A DNA stretch of 46,286 nt, taken from NCBI RefSeq assembly GCF_000430025.1, contig NZ_KE387021.1, forward strand, positions 25,138 to 71,423. The letters are read 5' to 3'. A model generated the notes under the pieces. It was not told the DNA's origin. It saw only the letters and a program-made list of their open reading frames with translations, and did no database searches. Each line of letters opens with the position of its first letter. The stretch's first letter is position 1. The position numbers were made by a program, and so were the translations under genes. Shown here one piece after another: positions 29,505-36,561 of the stretch. This DNA is from Flavobacterium suncheonense GH29-5 = DSM 17707. GTDB taxonomy: Bacteria; Bacteroidota; Bacteroidia; Flavobacteriales; Flavobacteriaceae.

Positions 29505-29672
29505 TTGTGCAACGTCCCGCCGGCTTTGTGAAGGCGGGGATTTTTATTACTGATGTTTACAAATATACCTAAAAGTTTGAAAGAAAAAGCCTCACTTCGG
29601 AGAAGAAGTGCAAACACTGACTTTACCGATAAACACCCAAACCCCGCTTGCACAAAACCGCTGTTAGCAGCC
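29505..29672. repeat. Left boundary repeat of a gene cassette-like segment
   Basis: TTGTGCAA at 29505-29512 faces its reverse complement TTGCACAA at 29648-29655. Inside are a CCCGCC/GGCGGG hairpin (29516-29538) and a CACTTC/GAAGTG hairpin (29593-29610). The block ends with GTTAGCAGCC at 29663-29672, which recurs inverted at 30543. No gene is present in 29396-29691. Confidence 0.55.
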
Positions 29673-29691
29673 GCTTTTATTTTAGAATTAG

Positions 29692-30492
29692 TTATTCAAT
29701 AACTTCAATTTTATAAAAATATTCCTTTTGACAAGGACATTCTTCTATTAAATCCTTTTCATAAAAATCCACAAATAATCTTACCGCTTGCAGTGTTTCA
29801 AGATATTTGAAATTTATTAATCTGCGATAAACTTCTTTATAAGCTGAATTTGGATCTCCTGCAGGTTTTAAATGTACAATTTCGTTTCTTAATTCAATTA
29901 ATTGCCTTAAATAATTATTCTGTTTTCCATGTTTGGATTTAAATTTTTCACCTTTTAATTCTGGTAAAGTTGTATTTATTTTATGTATTATGGAAGGTTC
30001 GAACGAATTGCCATTAATGTCAACAAACGCATAATCTTCTGGAATCAAACGATTAGCAAAACTCTCAATAGTAGCTTGTAAGTTTATAATCATATTTACA
30101 GCAACTTGGAAGAAATCTGAAAAATCACTTGGTTGAGTATTTGATTTTTTTAGATCTTTTATTCTTTGAGAATTGGCAATTAATTTATTTCTAGCGTCCA
30201 CAAGTAATCGGTGACACATAACAGCATTTGAATAAAAAATTGTTACAGGATTAACTTCTTGAACTATATATTTTTCGTTTTTATAAAGAAAATCAAATCC
30301 ATATACAATCTCATCGTCAAACATTAAAATTGTCGAGCCATCATGAAGTTGATTTGATTTTTGGTATTTCTTAATCCAGTTTTTACTTTCTTCAGGAACT
30401 ATAGTGTTATCTAATTCACTAGGATGAAAATTAATTTTTTGCTTAATAGTAGGTTTAAGTCTTATATGAGGTAGTTTAACTGCTTCATCCAT
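29692..30492 (-). CDS. Uncharacterised protein with a HEPN-type RNxxxH motif
   Basis: The 266-aa protein has no signal peptide or membrane segment. Helical segments at about 125-150 (VAVNMIINLQATIESFANRLI) and 190-210 resemble those of HEPN-fold proteins, and R202-N-E-I-V-H207 fits the HEPN catalytic RX4-6H motif. HEPN proteins are often RNases in toxin-antitoxin or phage-defence systems. The rest of the chain is not recognised, and the N-terminal 120 residues may be a separate module. The gene is visibly richer in A+T than its neighbours and is bracketed by inverted GTTAGCAGCC repeats, suggesting horizontal acquisition as a single-gene unit. Confidence 0.7.
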   Translation of the reverse strand: MDEAVKLPHIRLKPTIKQKINFHPSELDNTIVPEESKNWIKKYQKSNQLHDGSTILMFDDEIVYGFDFLYKNEKYIVQEVNPVTIFYSNAVMCHRLLVDARNKLIANSQRIKDLKKSNTQPSDFSDFFQVAVNMIINLQATIESFANRLIPEDYAFVDINGNSFEPSIIHKINTTLPELKGEKFKSKHGKQNNYLRQLIELRNEIVHLKPAGDPNSAYKEVYRRLINFKYLETLQAVRLFVDFYEKDLIEECPCQKEYFYKIEVIE

Positions 30493-30542
30493 GATAAATT
30501 TGCATTTTAGATTGGGTTTTTATGGCATCGTTAATTTAAAGT

Positions 30543-30583
30543 GGCTGCTAACTCATAGATATGTATACAAATACATATCAGCC
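30543..30583. repeat. Right boundary repeat and bulged hairpin
   Basis: GGCTGCTAAC at 30543-30552 is the inverted copy of 29663-29672. It is part of a larger hairpin: GATATGTAT (30558) pairs with ATACATATC (30571) around a 4-nt loop, and GGCTG (30543) pairs with CAGCC (30579), leaving about 10 unpaired bases on one side. This bulged shape recalls folded attC sites but lacks clear GTTRRRY cores. Confidence 0.5.
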
Positions 30584-30661
30584 ATCCAAAAATATCAATT
30601 TTCTCACAAACTCATCCCAAAAGTTATTGACAATCAAACTGCTCATTACGGTGAATAACTC

Positions 30662-30751
30662 TTGTAATCAATTGAAAAAATAGTTCAAAAAGATTACAGA
30701 ATTGTAATCAAATTGTTACATTTGAAATAAAAATTACAAATTTGTAATCAA
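30662..30751 (+). promoter_or_regulatory. Three 40-bp-spaced operator boxes and promoter of the XRE-like gene
   Basis: TTGTAATCAA occurs at 30662, 30702 and 30742, exactly 40 bp apart. The second and third copies are halves of palindromes (GATTACA-4-TGTAATC at 30692-30709; ATTACAAATTTGTAAT at 30733-30748). The -7 box TACATTTG at 30717-30724 lies between them, so the palindromes cover the -33 region and the start site. This layout predicts repression, probably by the regulator encoded at 30800. Confidence 0.75.
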
Positions 30752-30799
30752 ATCAAAAATCAAGATCAAAAAATTACAGCATACTACACGCCCATTCAC

Positions 30800-31327
30800 A
30801 TGACAAAACAGAGGGATTACAGAGCAATTTTAGGCATTACCCAAGAGGAAACTGCCTTTTTATTAAAAACAACCAAGAGTCAAATCGCCTTGTTTGAGCT
30901 GGGTTTACGGTTATTACCTGCTGTCAAAATGTTCAAACTTGTACTGATGTACAACCACGTACAAAAGAAACTACAGGAAAAAGCCACATTACCCGATGAT
31001 AAAGCGCAAAATGCCAAATGCATTGCCTTATTGGAGCACGAATTCAGAAACACCGAAATCGAAATCTACGAGTTAAACCGCGAACTTGAAAAAATACAGG
31101 CGAAGTATCAGAAAAGCATTTCTGCCGGGGAACTGGCGCTATATCTGGAAACCGAACTTCCGGAAGACGAAAGGCCGTCAAAGGAATTTATAGCAATGCT
31201 ACACTACAGAGCCAAGAGCGGTATTGAAAAGTACGGAAAGGCGGCGCAGTTGCAGTGCGAACTTAAACTAAAGGCGCAGCAGCAGCTGCAAGAGCTAATA
31301 AAAAAAGAGTTGGAACGTTTTAAATAG
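30800..31327 (+). CDS. XRE-like helix-turn-helix protein
   Basis: The 175-aa protein begins with an XRE/Cro-type helix-turn-helix (about 10-40: GITQEETAFLLKTTKSQIALFELG, then RLLP). The rest is highly charged and probably coiled coil (about 75-110 and 150-175), which could form a dimer or a partner surface. No metal- or ligand-binding domain is visible. It is preceded by palindromic operator-like boxes and likely controls its own expression. It sits beside the cassette-like segment and may itself be accessory. Confidence 0.78.
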   Translation: MTKQRDYRAILGITQEETAFLLKTTKSQIALFELGLRLLPAVKMFKLVLMYNHVQKKLQEKATLPDDKAQNAKCIALLEHEFRNTEIEIYELNRELEKIQAKYQKSISAGELALYLETELPEDERPSKEFIAMLHYRAKSGIEKYGKAAQLQCELKLKAQQQLQELIKKELERFK

Positions 31328-31352
31328 GCATTCCAACCCTTTTAAATTTTTT
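31309..31352 (+). terminator. Terminator overlapping the end of the XRE-like gene
   Basis: GTTGGAA (31309-31315) in the last codons pairs with TTCCAAC (31331-31337), with further A/T pairing outside and T-rich sequence after it. The stop codon lies in the loop. Confidence 0.6.
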
Positions 31353-31373
31353 CAGTTTGGAAAGGTGAGTGGT

Positions 31374-31766
31374 TTACACCAAAACCGTTGTCACTTCCGC
31401 AGGATTCATAAAAACTTTGTGCACTGGGCAACTGTCGGCGATTTTCAGCAGGCGTTGGCGTTGGGTGTCGTCTAAATTGCCAATCAGTTCAATTTTTCGG
31501 GTGAAGAACGATTTGGAATTTTCTTTGTCCCAGTCGAAAGTCACTTCGATATTCACATCGGTTAAATCCCAGCCTTTATGATTGGCATACATTTTCAGGG
31601 TGATGGACGTACACGCGCCCAGGGAAGCGGCAAGCAATTCCTTCGGATTCACACCCAAATCCTGACCGCCTAATTCGGCCGGCTCATCAATGATTAGGGT
31701 TTGTTTGGCGCCCTGAACGTCAACTTTATAATTTTGGGTTCCGATATGTGCAGTTATTTTTTCCAT
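31374..31766 (-). CDS. OsmC family protein
   Basis: The 130-aa protein has the OsmC/Ohr fold with the two conserved cysteines in SLGACTSITLKMYANHKGW and DSCPVHKVF, which act as a peroxidatic pair in organic hydroperoxide reductases. The start and length suit the small YhfA/OsmC subgroup. It is the last of a three-gene minus-strand operon (isochorismatase-like, pirin, OsmC) with gaps of 3 and 1 bp, pointing to a role in detoxification of electrophiles or peroxides. Confidence 0.9.
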   Translation of the reverse strand: MEKITAHIGTQNYKVDVQGAKQTLIIDEPAELGGQDLGVNPKELLAASLGACTSITLKMYANHKGWDLTDVNIEVTFDWDKENSKSFFTRKIELIGNLDDTQRQRLLKIADSCPVHKVFMNPAEVTTVLV

Positions 31767-31767
31767 G

Positions 31768-32655
31768 TTATTTAAAGTTTTTTAAGGCTGGCGGAAGCGG
31801 GACAAATTCGGTTTCACCCGGAACTTTCGGAAAAGTTTGATTTTCCCAATCAGATTTGGCTTGTTCGATGCGCTCTTTTCGGGAGGAAACGAAATTCCAG
31901 TAAATAAAGCGTTCTTCCGGGAAAGCTTCGCCGCCGAAAATATAAACAGTCGTGTTTTCCGCCATTTCAAATTCGCAGAGTTTGCTGTCTTTGGCGATTA
32001 AAATCTGTTTGGGTTCGAATACGTTGTTGCCGTCCGTAATGCTTCCTTCGAGGATATACAGCGCACTTTCACCAAACAAATCTTCACCGATTTTTACTTT
32101 TTGTGCCGATGTGGATTTTATCTCCAGAAAGTACAACGGGCTGTACACCGGAACCGGAGATTTTCTGCCAAACGCTTCCCCGGCAATGAGTTTGATGGAA
32201 ACGCCGTCTTGTTCCCAATGCGGCAAATCGTCTTTTTCCACATGAGTGAAATTCGGTTCCATTTCTTCGAGTTCCTTCGGAAGTGCCACCCAGATTTGTA
32301 AGCCGTGCAGCATTTTATCGGAAGTTCTTAAGCGTTCCGGCGTTCTTTCGGAATGCACGATGCCTTTTCCGGCGGTCATCCAGTTCACGGCTCCCGGTTG
32401 GATTTCCACTTCGGTTCCTAAACTGTCGCGGTGCATGATGCTGCCTTCAAACAGATAGGTTAGGGTAGAAAGCCCAATGTGCGGATGCGGTGCAACATCC
32501 AGATTCTGATAGTCTTTTAAGCAGGTTGGCCCCATGTGGTCGATAAAGGCGAACGGGCCAACGGTTCTTTTTTCACGAAACGGAAGCAAGCGTCCCACCA
32601 TAAAGTTACCGATATCGGCAGAACGTTCTTCTATAATTAATTGTACGTTTGACAT
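31768..32655 (-). CDS. Pirin family protein
   Basis: The 295-aa bicupin has the pirin metal site intact: H57 and H59 (HPHIG), H101 and E103 (VHSERTP), at the same spacing as in characterised pirins. Bacterial pirins can act as quercetin 2,3-dioxygenases or as redox-sensing partners; no specific role can be assigned. It is the middle gene of the operon with the isochorismatase-like gene 3 bp upstream and osmC 1 bp downstream. Confidence 0.92.
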   Translation of the reverse strand: MSNVQLIIEERSADIGNFMVGRLLPFREKRTVGPFAFIDHMGPTCLKDYQNLDVAPHPHIGLSTLTYLFEGSIMHRDSLGTEVEIQPGAVNWMTAGKGIVHSERTPERLRTSDKMLHGLQIWVALPKELEEMEPNFTHVEKDDLPHWEQDGVSIKLIAGEAFGRKSPVPVYSPLYFLEIKSTSAQKVKIGEDLFGESALYILEGSITDGNNVFEPKQILIAKDSKLCEFEMAENTTVYIFGGEAFPEERFIYWNFVSSRKERIEQAKSDWENQTFPKVPGETEFVPLPPALKNFK

Positions 32656-32658
32656 AGT

Positions 32659-33273
32659 TTAATGTATTTTTCCGTCTTTAAATAATACCTGAAAGAAGCC
32701 TGGTACGGTTTCTTCTCTGTTCCAGTCGCGCTGTAATTCGCAAAGCAATTGGTTTACTGAAATTAGCTGACTTCCGGCTTGTTCCATTCTTCTTAGAGCA
32801 ACATTGTGAGCTTCTGAAGAGGTTCCGCCAACGGCATCAACTACAGGATAAACTTCAAAGCCTTCTTTCAGAGCGTCTAAAGCGGGGAAAGTTAAGCAGG
32901 CTTCCGTCCAGAGGGCTGCCATGATTAGTTTTTTTCTTCCGGTGGCTTTAACGGCTTCATAAAATTCTTTGTCTTCCCAGGCGTTGATACTTGTTCGGTC
33001 GTAGGAAGGTTCATCGGCCAAAATTTCTTTCAAAGGCGCAATAGTATCCTGATTTCGGCCTGTTTTCACATTTACGGTAGACAAAACCACGGGGATATTG
33101 TACACTTTTGCGGTCTTGGCAAGGCGGACAATCTGTTCAACCAAAAGAGCTTGATCCATCGATTTAATGGAAGAAACCTGAACAGGCTGATAGTCAATAA
33201 TAATAAGCGCTGAATTTTCAGGACTTAGCAAGTGATCGGTTTTGGGGTCGCGAATAGGTACTGTACTGCTCAT
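32659..33273 (-). CDS. Isochorismatase-family hydrolase (YcaC-like)
   Basis: The 204-aa cysteine hydrolase has the strand-loop Asp D27 (IIIDYQPVQ) and the nucleophile C126 in LWTEACLTFPAL. It also has the cis-peptide-type surroundings and the NAWED segment typical of YcaC-like members. The catalytic Lys could not be placed with confidence. The substrate is unknown. It is the first gene of the operon with pirin and osmC and is preceded by an 8-bp tandem repeat. Confidence 0.88.
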   Translation of the reverse strand: MSSTVPIRDPKTDHLLSPENSALIIIDYQPVQVSSIKSMDQALLVEQIVRLAKTAKVYNIPVVLSTVNVKTGRNQDTIAPLKEILADEPSYDRTSINAWEDKEFYEAVKATGRKKLIMAALWTEACLTFPALDALKEGFEVYPVVDAVGGTSSEAHNVALRRMEQAGSQLISVNQLLCELQRDWNREETVPGFFQVLFKDGKIH

Positions 33274-33280
33274 GTTAAGA

Positions 33281-33320
33281 AGATTTAAAGATTGAATAAT
33301 TTAAAGATTGAAAATTTAAA
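33281..33320. repeat. Octad tandem repeat, AGATTGAA type
   Basis: Five units in 8-bp register start at 33281, 33289, 33297, 33305 and 33313; the second and fourth are exactly AGATTGAA. It lies 7 bp upstream of the isochorismatase-like start. Confidence 0.8.
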
Positions 33321-33373
33321 TTTAACCCTGTGAGTCATATAAGTTTATTTATTTATTGCTTCTTGTCTCTTTC

Positions 33374-33694
33374 TCACTTCTCCTCCTCAAATCCTTTAAA
33401 ATCATCAGAAACAATACGCTTCCATTCCGGATGTCTTTTGATGTACGCAAACACCAACGGGCAAAGCGGAACGAGTTTATAATCGTTTTCCTCGATGTAA
33501 ACCAATGTTTTTTCGATTACAGCGGTTGCGGCACCTTTGCCTTCGAGTTCGGGTTCCACTTCGGTGTGAATTAAAGAGATTTTTCCCGGTCTTTCTTTGT
33601 AGTCGATAAAGGCTTTATGACCGTCAACAGTGATTTCAAAACGATGGGTTGCTTCGTTTTTTACTAAGGGGATATTTTCAAATTCAGGTTTCAT
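33374..33694 (-). CDS. Small GNAT-type N-acetyltransferase
   Basis: The 106-aa protein belongs to the compact GNAT-like (YidJ/NATD1-type) group. It shows ISLIHTEVEPELEGKGAATAVIEKTLVYIEEN, where EGKGAA is the acetyl-CoA pyrophosphate loop, and a C-terminal LCPLVFAYIKRHPEW, which is highly typical of this subgroup. The acceptor is unknown. The gap upstream (33695-33898) is made almost wholly of two tandem-repeat arrays. Confidence 0.9.
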   Translation of the reverse strand: MKPEFENIPLVKNEATHRFEITVDGHKAFIDYKERPGKISLIHTEVEPELEGKGAATAVIEKTLVYIEENDYKLVPLCPLVFAYIKRHPEWKRIVSDDFKGFEEEK

Positions 33695-33712
33695 TTCTTA
33701 ATTTTTAAATTG

Positions 33713-33800
33713 TTTGATGGTTTGATTGTTTGATGGTTTGATTGTTTGATGGTTTGATAATTTGATGGTTTGATAATTTGATAATTTGATAATTTGATAA
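33713..33800. repeat. Octad tandem repeat, TTTGATGG/TTTGATAA type
   Basis: Eleven consecutive 8-bp units run from 33713 to 33800. The first five alternate TTTGATGG with TTTGATTG; the last six are TTTGATAA except for one TTTGATGG. The steady change along the array suggests stepwise local duplication. Confidence 0.95.
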
Positions 33801-33826
33801 TAAGATTATTAGAGTGTTAGATACTT

Positions 33827-33889
33827 ACCCCTTATCCCTTATCCCTTATCCCTTATCCCTTATCCCTTATCCCTTATCTCACATCCCTT
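33827..33889. repeat. Heptad tandem repeat, ATCCCTT type
   Basis: Nine units in exact 7-bp register: ACCCCTT at 33827, six perfect ATCCCTT copies from 33834 to 33875, ATCTCAC at 33876 and ATCCCTT at 33883. The reverse complement (AAGGGAT) resembles the AGGGAAA arrays elsewhere. The array ends 10 bp from the stop codon of the second pirin gene. Confidence 0.95.
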
Positions 33890-33898
33890 GCTTCTCAA

Positions 33899-34777
33899 TT
33901 AATCCTCAAGATATCCAAATTTTCCGTTATTAAAGTCCTCAATGGCCTGAATGATTTCTTCTCGGGTATTCATTACGAATGGGCCGTGAGGGAAAATCGG
34001 TTCGTTGATTGGTTCGCCGCTTAATACTAAAACTACGGCGTTTTCCAATGCTTCGATGGTAAATTCTTCGCCTTCGTTTTCGAACAATACGAAATGATCG
34101 GTCGGAACGGTTTTGTCGTCATTTACTTTGATGCTACCTTCGATTACCAATAAAGCGGTGTTGTAATGTGCCGGGAATGAAAAAGTTGCTTTTCCGCCTT
34201 TGTTCAGTTTTGCATTTTGCATATGTACCGGAGTGAAAGTGGAAGCAGGGCCTTTTACATCCTTATAATTTCCCGCAATCACTTCGATGAAACCGGCATT
34301 GTCCGGAAGTTCGTAACGTCCCATTTGGCTGTTTTCAATCGCCTGATATTTGGGCTGGCTCATTTTGTCTTTCGCCGGCAAATTCACCCAAAGCTGTACC
34401 ATCTGAAATTCTCCGCCGGTTTTGCTGAATTCTTCTTCGTGATATTCTTTGTGCAATACACCGGAAGCTGCGGTCATCCATTGTACATCGCCTTCACCTA
34501 TAATTCCGCCGCCGCCGGCACTGTCGTGGTGCGCTACTTTTCCTTTGTAGGCAATCGTTACGGTTTCAAAACCTCTGTGCGGATGCACGCCAACGCCTCT
34601 CGGAATTTCAGACGGCGCAAAACGATATTTGGAGTTGTAATCCAACATGATAAACGGACTCATGCGTTCCATATCCAAACGAAATCCGCTTGGAATGAAG
34701 TTGTGTACTCTGAAGCCGTCGCCCACAAAATGTGGTGCTCTTGGTTCGGCTACTAATTCTATTTTTTTTGTTGCCAT
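33899..34777 (-). CDS. Pirin family protein (second copy)
   Basis: The 292-aa bicupin has the metal ligands H65 and H67 (HPHRG), H109 and E111 (LHKEYHEE). It is clearly different in sequence from the pirin at 31768, so the two are ancient paralogues and not a recent duplication. It carries the GGGGIIGEGDVQWMTAASG core. It appears to be monocistronic. A redox or quercetinase-like activity is possible. Confidence 0.92.
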   Translation of the reverse strand: MATKKIELVAEPRAPHFVGDGFRVHNFIPSGFRLDMERMSPFIMLDYNSKYRFAPSEIPRGVGVHPHRGFETVTIAYKGKVAHHDSAGGGGIIGEGDVQWMTAASGVLHKEYHEEEFSKTGGEFQMVQLWVNLPAKDKMSQPKYQAIENSQMGRYELPDNAGFIEVIAGNYKDVKGPASTFTPVHMQNAKLNKGGKATFSFPAHYNTALLVIEGSIKVNDDKTVPTDHFVLFENEGEEFTIEALENAVVLVLSGEPINEPIFPHGPFVMNTREEIIQAIEDFNNGKFGYLED

Positions 34778-34964
34778 GATGTTCTTGATTTAAATTGTTA
34801 CACAAAGTTACGGCATCAAAAGTGGGAAAGCACTTAATTTAGGTTAAGAAATAAACGATGCGATTGTAAGAAGAAATATTGTCTAAAGTTACTCAATTAT
34901 CAGGGATAATCTTTCAGATTAATAAATTTATCGTACTTTTACATCCCAAACACAACACTTCATT

Positions 34965-35567
34965 ATGAGTCAAAAAGTATTGCTTACTTCTAAGGAAGTC
35001 AATATCATTCTGCATCGTTTGGCCTGTCAGTTAATCGAAAAACACCTCGATTTTTCCAACACTATTCTTATCGGAATTCAGCCCAGAGGCAAATATCTGG
35101 CAGAAAGAATCAAACAGATTTTAGAGCAGGAATACAATATCAAAAACGTTCCGCTTGGTTTTCTGGATATTACGTTTTTCCGAGATGATTTCCGCCGAAA
35201 CGAAAAACCTTTAGAAGCCAATAAAACCCAAATCGATTTTATTGTAGAAGACAAAAAAGTGGTTTTTATAGACGATGTACTGTACACCGGAAGAAGCATC
35301 CGTGCCGCTTTAACAGCCATTCAGTCCTTCGGAAGACCATCAGGCATAGAGCTTTTAACGCTCATTGACAGACGTTTCAGTCGCGATTTGCCCATCCAGC
35401 CGGATTACCGCGGAAGACAGGTAGATGCCATCAATAACGAAAAAGTAATCGTGAACTGGAAGGAAAATGATGGGGAAGATCAGGTGCTTTTGGTGGCGAA
35501 GGAAGTGAGAAGTGAAAAGGGAAAAGAGAAAAGGGAAAAGGGAAAGGGAGAAGAATCGGATATGTGA
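34965..35567 (+). CDS. pyrR: PyrR-like uracil phosphoribosyltransferase/regulator
   Basis: The 200-aa type I phosphoribosyltransferase has the PRPP loop VVFIDDVLYTGRSIRAAL and the PyrR-type IGIQPRGKYLAERI near the N-terminus, and it lies directly upstream of pyrB. In Gram-positive bacteria PyrR binds pyr mRNA; no attenuator hairpin is seen here, so it may act only as an enzyme. The last 21 residues (from about 180, Lys/Glu/Gly-rich, ending in EESDM) are encoded by a heptad DNA repeat and lie beyond the normal PyrR domain. Confidence 0.9.
   Translation: MSQKVLLTSKEVNIILHRLACQLIEKHLDFSNTILIGIQPRGKYLAERIKQILEQEYNIKNVPLGFLDITFFRDDFRRNEKPLEANKTQIDFIVEDKKVVFIDDVLYTGRSIRAALTAIQSFGRPSGIELLTLIDRRFSRDLPIQPDYRGRQVDAINNEKVIVNWKENDGEDQVLLVAKEVRSEKGKEKREKGKGEESDM
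35504..35552. repeat. Heptad tandem repeat inside the 3' end of pyrR
   Basis: Seven-bp units start at 35504, 35511, 35518, 35525, 35532, 35539 and 35546. They are of the AGTGAAA and AGGGAAA types seen at 28181 and 36560. The array is in frame and open, so it is translated as the PyrR tail. Confidence 0.9.
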
Positions 35568-35570
35568 CTT

Positions 35571-35610
35571 TTAATCTTTTAATCTTTTAATTTTTCAATC
35601 TTTCAATCTA
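35571..35610. repeat. Octad tandem repeat between pyrR and pyrB
   Basis: AATC (or AATT) recurs at 35573, 35581, 35589, 35597 and 35605, exactly 8 bp apart. Later units are TTCAATCT, the reverse complement of the AGATTGAA unit at 33281. It starts just after the pyrR stop. Confidence 0.85.
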
Positions 35611-35634
35611 AATAATACAACAACACAACATACA

Positions 35635-36561
35635 ATGAAAGAGCTAAGTGTCAATCATTTACTTGGAATAAAATACATCAACAAAAACGATATCGATTTA
35701 ATCTTTGAAACTGCCGACCAGTTCAAGGAAGTGATTAATCGTCCGATTAAAAAAGTACCGTCTTTACAACACATAACCATTGCGAATATTTTCTTTGAAG
35801 ACAGTACGCGTACCAAATTGTCTTTCGAGTTAGCTCAAAAAAGGCTTTCGGCCGATGTGATGAGTTTTTCAGCGGCACAATCCTCAGTTAAAAAAGGGGA
35901 AACGCTTATCGATACGGTAAACAACATTCTTTCGATGAAAGTGGATATGGTGGTCATGCGCCATAAAAACCCCGGAGCAGCTTATTTCCTTTCGCAAAAT
36001 GTAAAAGCGAGCATTGTAAATGCCGGTGACGGAGCCCACGAACATCCAACTCAGGCTTTATTGGACAGTTATTCAATTAGAGAAAGACTTGGTGATGTAG
36101 GAGGGAAGAAAGTGGTAATTGTGGGTGATATTCTGCACTCACGTGTGGCGTTGTCCAATATTTTTGCTTTGCAGATGCAAGGTGCTGAAGTAATGGTTTG
36201 TGGCCCAAAAACACTGATCCCGAGATATATTGAATCATTAGGGGTAAAATATGAACCAAATCTTCGCAAAGCATTGGAATGGTGTGATGTAGCAAATATG
36301 CTTCGCGTACAAAATGAACGTTTGGATGTGAATTATTTCCCGTCCACAAGAGAATATTCCCAACAATATGGTGTGGATAAAGCGTTACTTGATTCGCTTG
36401 ATAAAGAAATCGTAATTATGCACCCGGGACCAATCAATCGTGGGGTTGAAATTACTTCGGATGTGGCTGATTCTCAACAATCTGTAATTCTAAATCAGGT
36501 GGAGAATGGCGTGGCGGTTCGTATGGCGGTGATTTATTTGCTGGCGCAGAAGATTAAGTAG
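35635..36561 (+). CDS. pyrB: Aspartate carbamoyltransferase catalytic subunit
   Basis: The 308-aa enzyme transfers the carbamoyl group from carbamoyl phosphate to aspartate in pyrimidine synthesis. The carbamoyl-phosphate site FFEDSTRTKLSFELA, the HEHPTQALLDSYSI motif and the C-terminal MHPGPINRGVEI are all present. There is no pyrI or pyrC next to it. It follows pyrR after 67 bp of repeat-rich sequence and is probably in the same transcript. A heptad array starts within its stop codon. Confidence 0.97.
   Translation: MKELSVNHLLGIKYINKNDIDLIFETADQFKEVINRPIKKVPSLQHITIANIFFEDSTRTKLSFELAQKRLSADVMSFSAAQSSVKKGETLIDTVNNILSMKVDMVVMRHKNPGAAYFLSQNVKASIVNAGDGAHEHPTQALLDSYSIRERLGDVGGKKVVIVGDILHSRVALSNIFALQMQGAEVMVCGPKTLIPRYIESLGVKYEPNLRKALEWCDVANMLRVQNERLDVNYFPSTREYSQQYGVDKALLDSLDKEIVIMHPGPINRGVEITSDVADSQQSVILNQVENGVAVRMAVIYLLAQKIK

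Noticed and set aside
29505..29672. Classical integron attC site
   Set aside because: Hairpins and inverted repeats are present, but clear RYYYAAC/GTTRRRY cores and an integrase gene are not; kept only as a cassette-like boundary.
31981..32000. Possible tRNA T-loop (GGTTCGAAT)
   Set aside because: It lies inside the pirin coding sequence and has no cloverleaf around it.
33713..33889. CRISPR array
   Set aside because: Units are 7-8 bp with no spacers of regular length; no cas genes nearby.
34921..34964. PyrR attenuator upstream of pyrR
   Set aside because: No anti-terminator/terminator pair or PyrR-binding loop was visible in the short leader.
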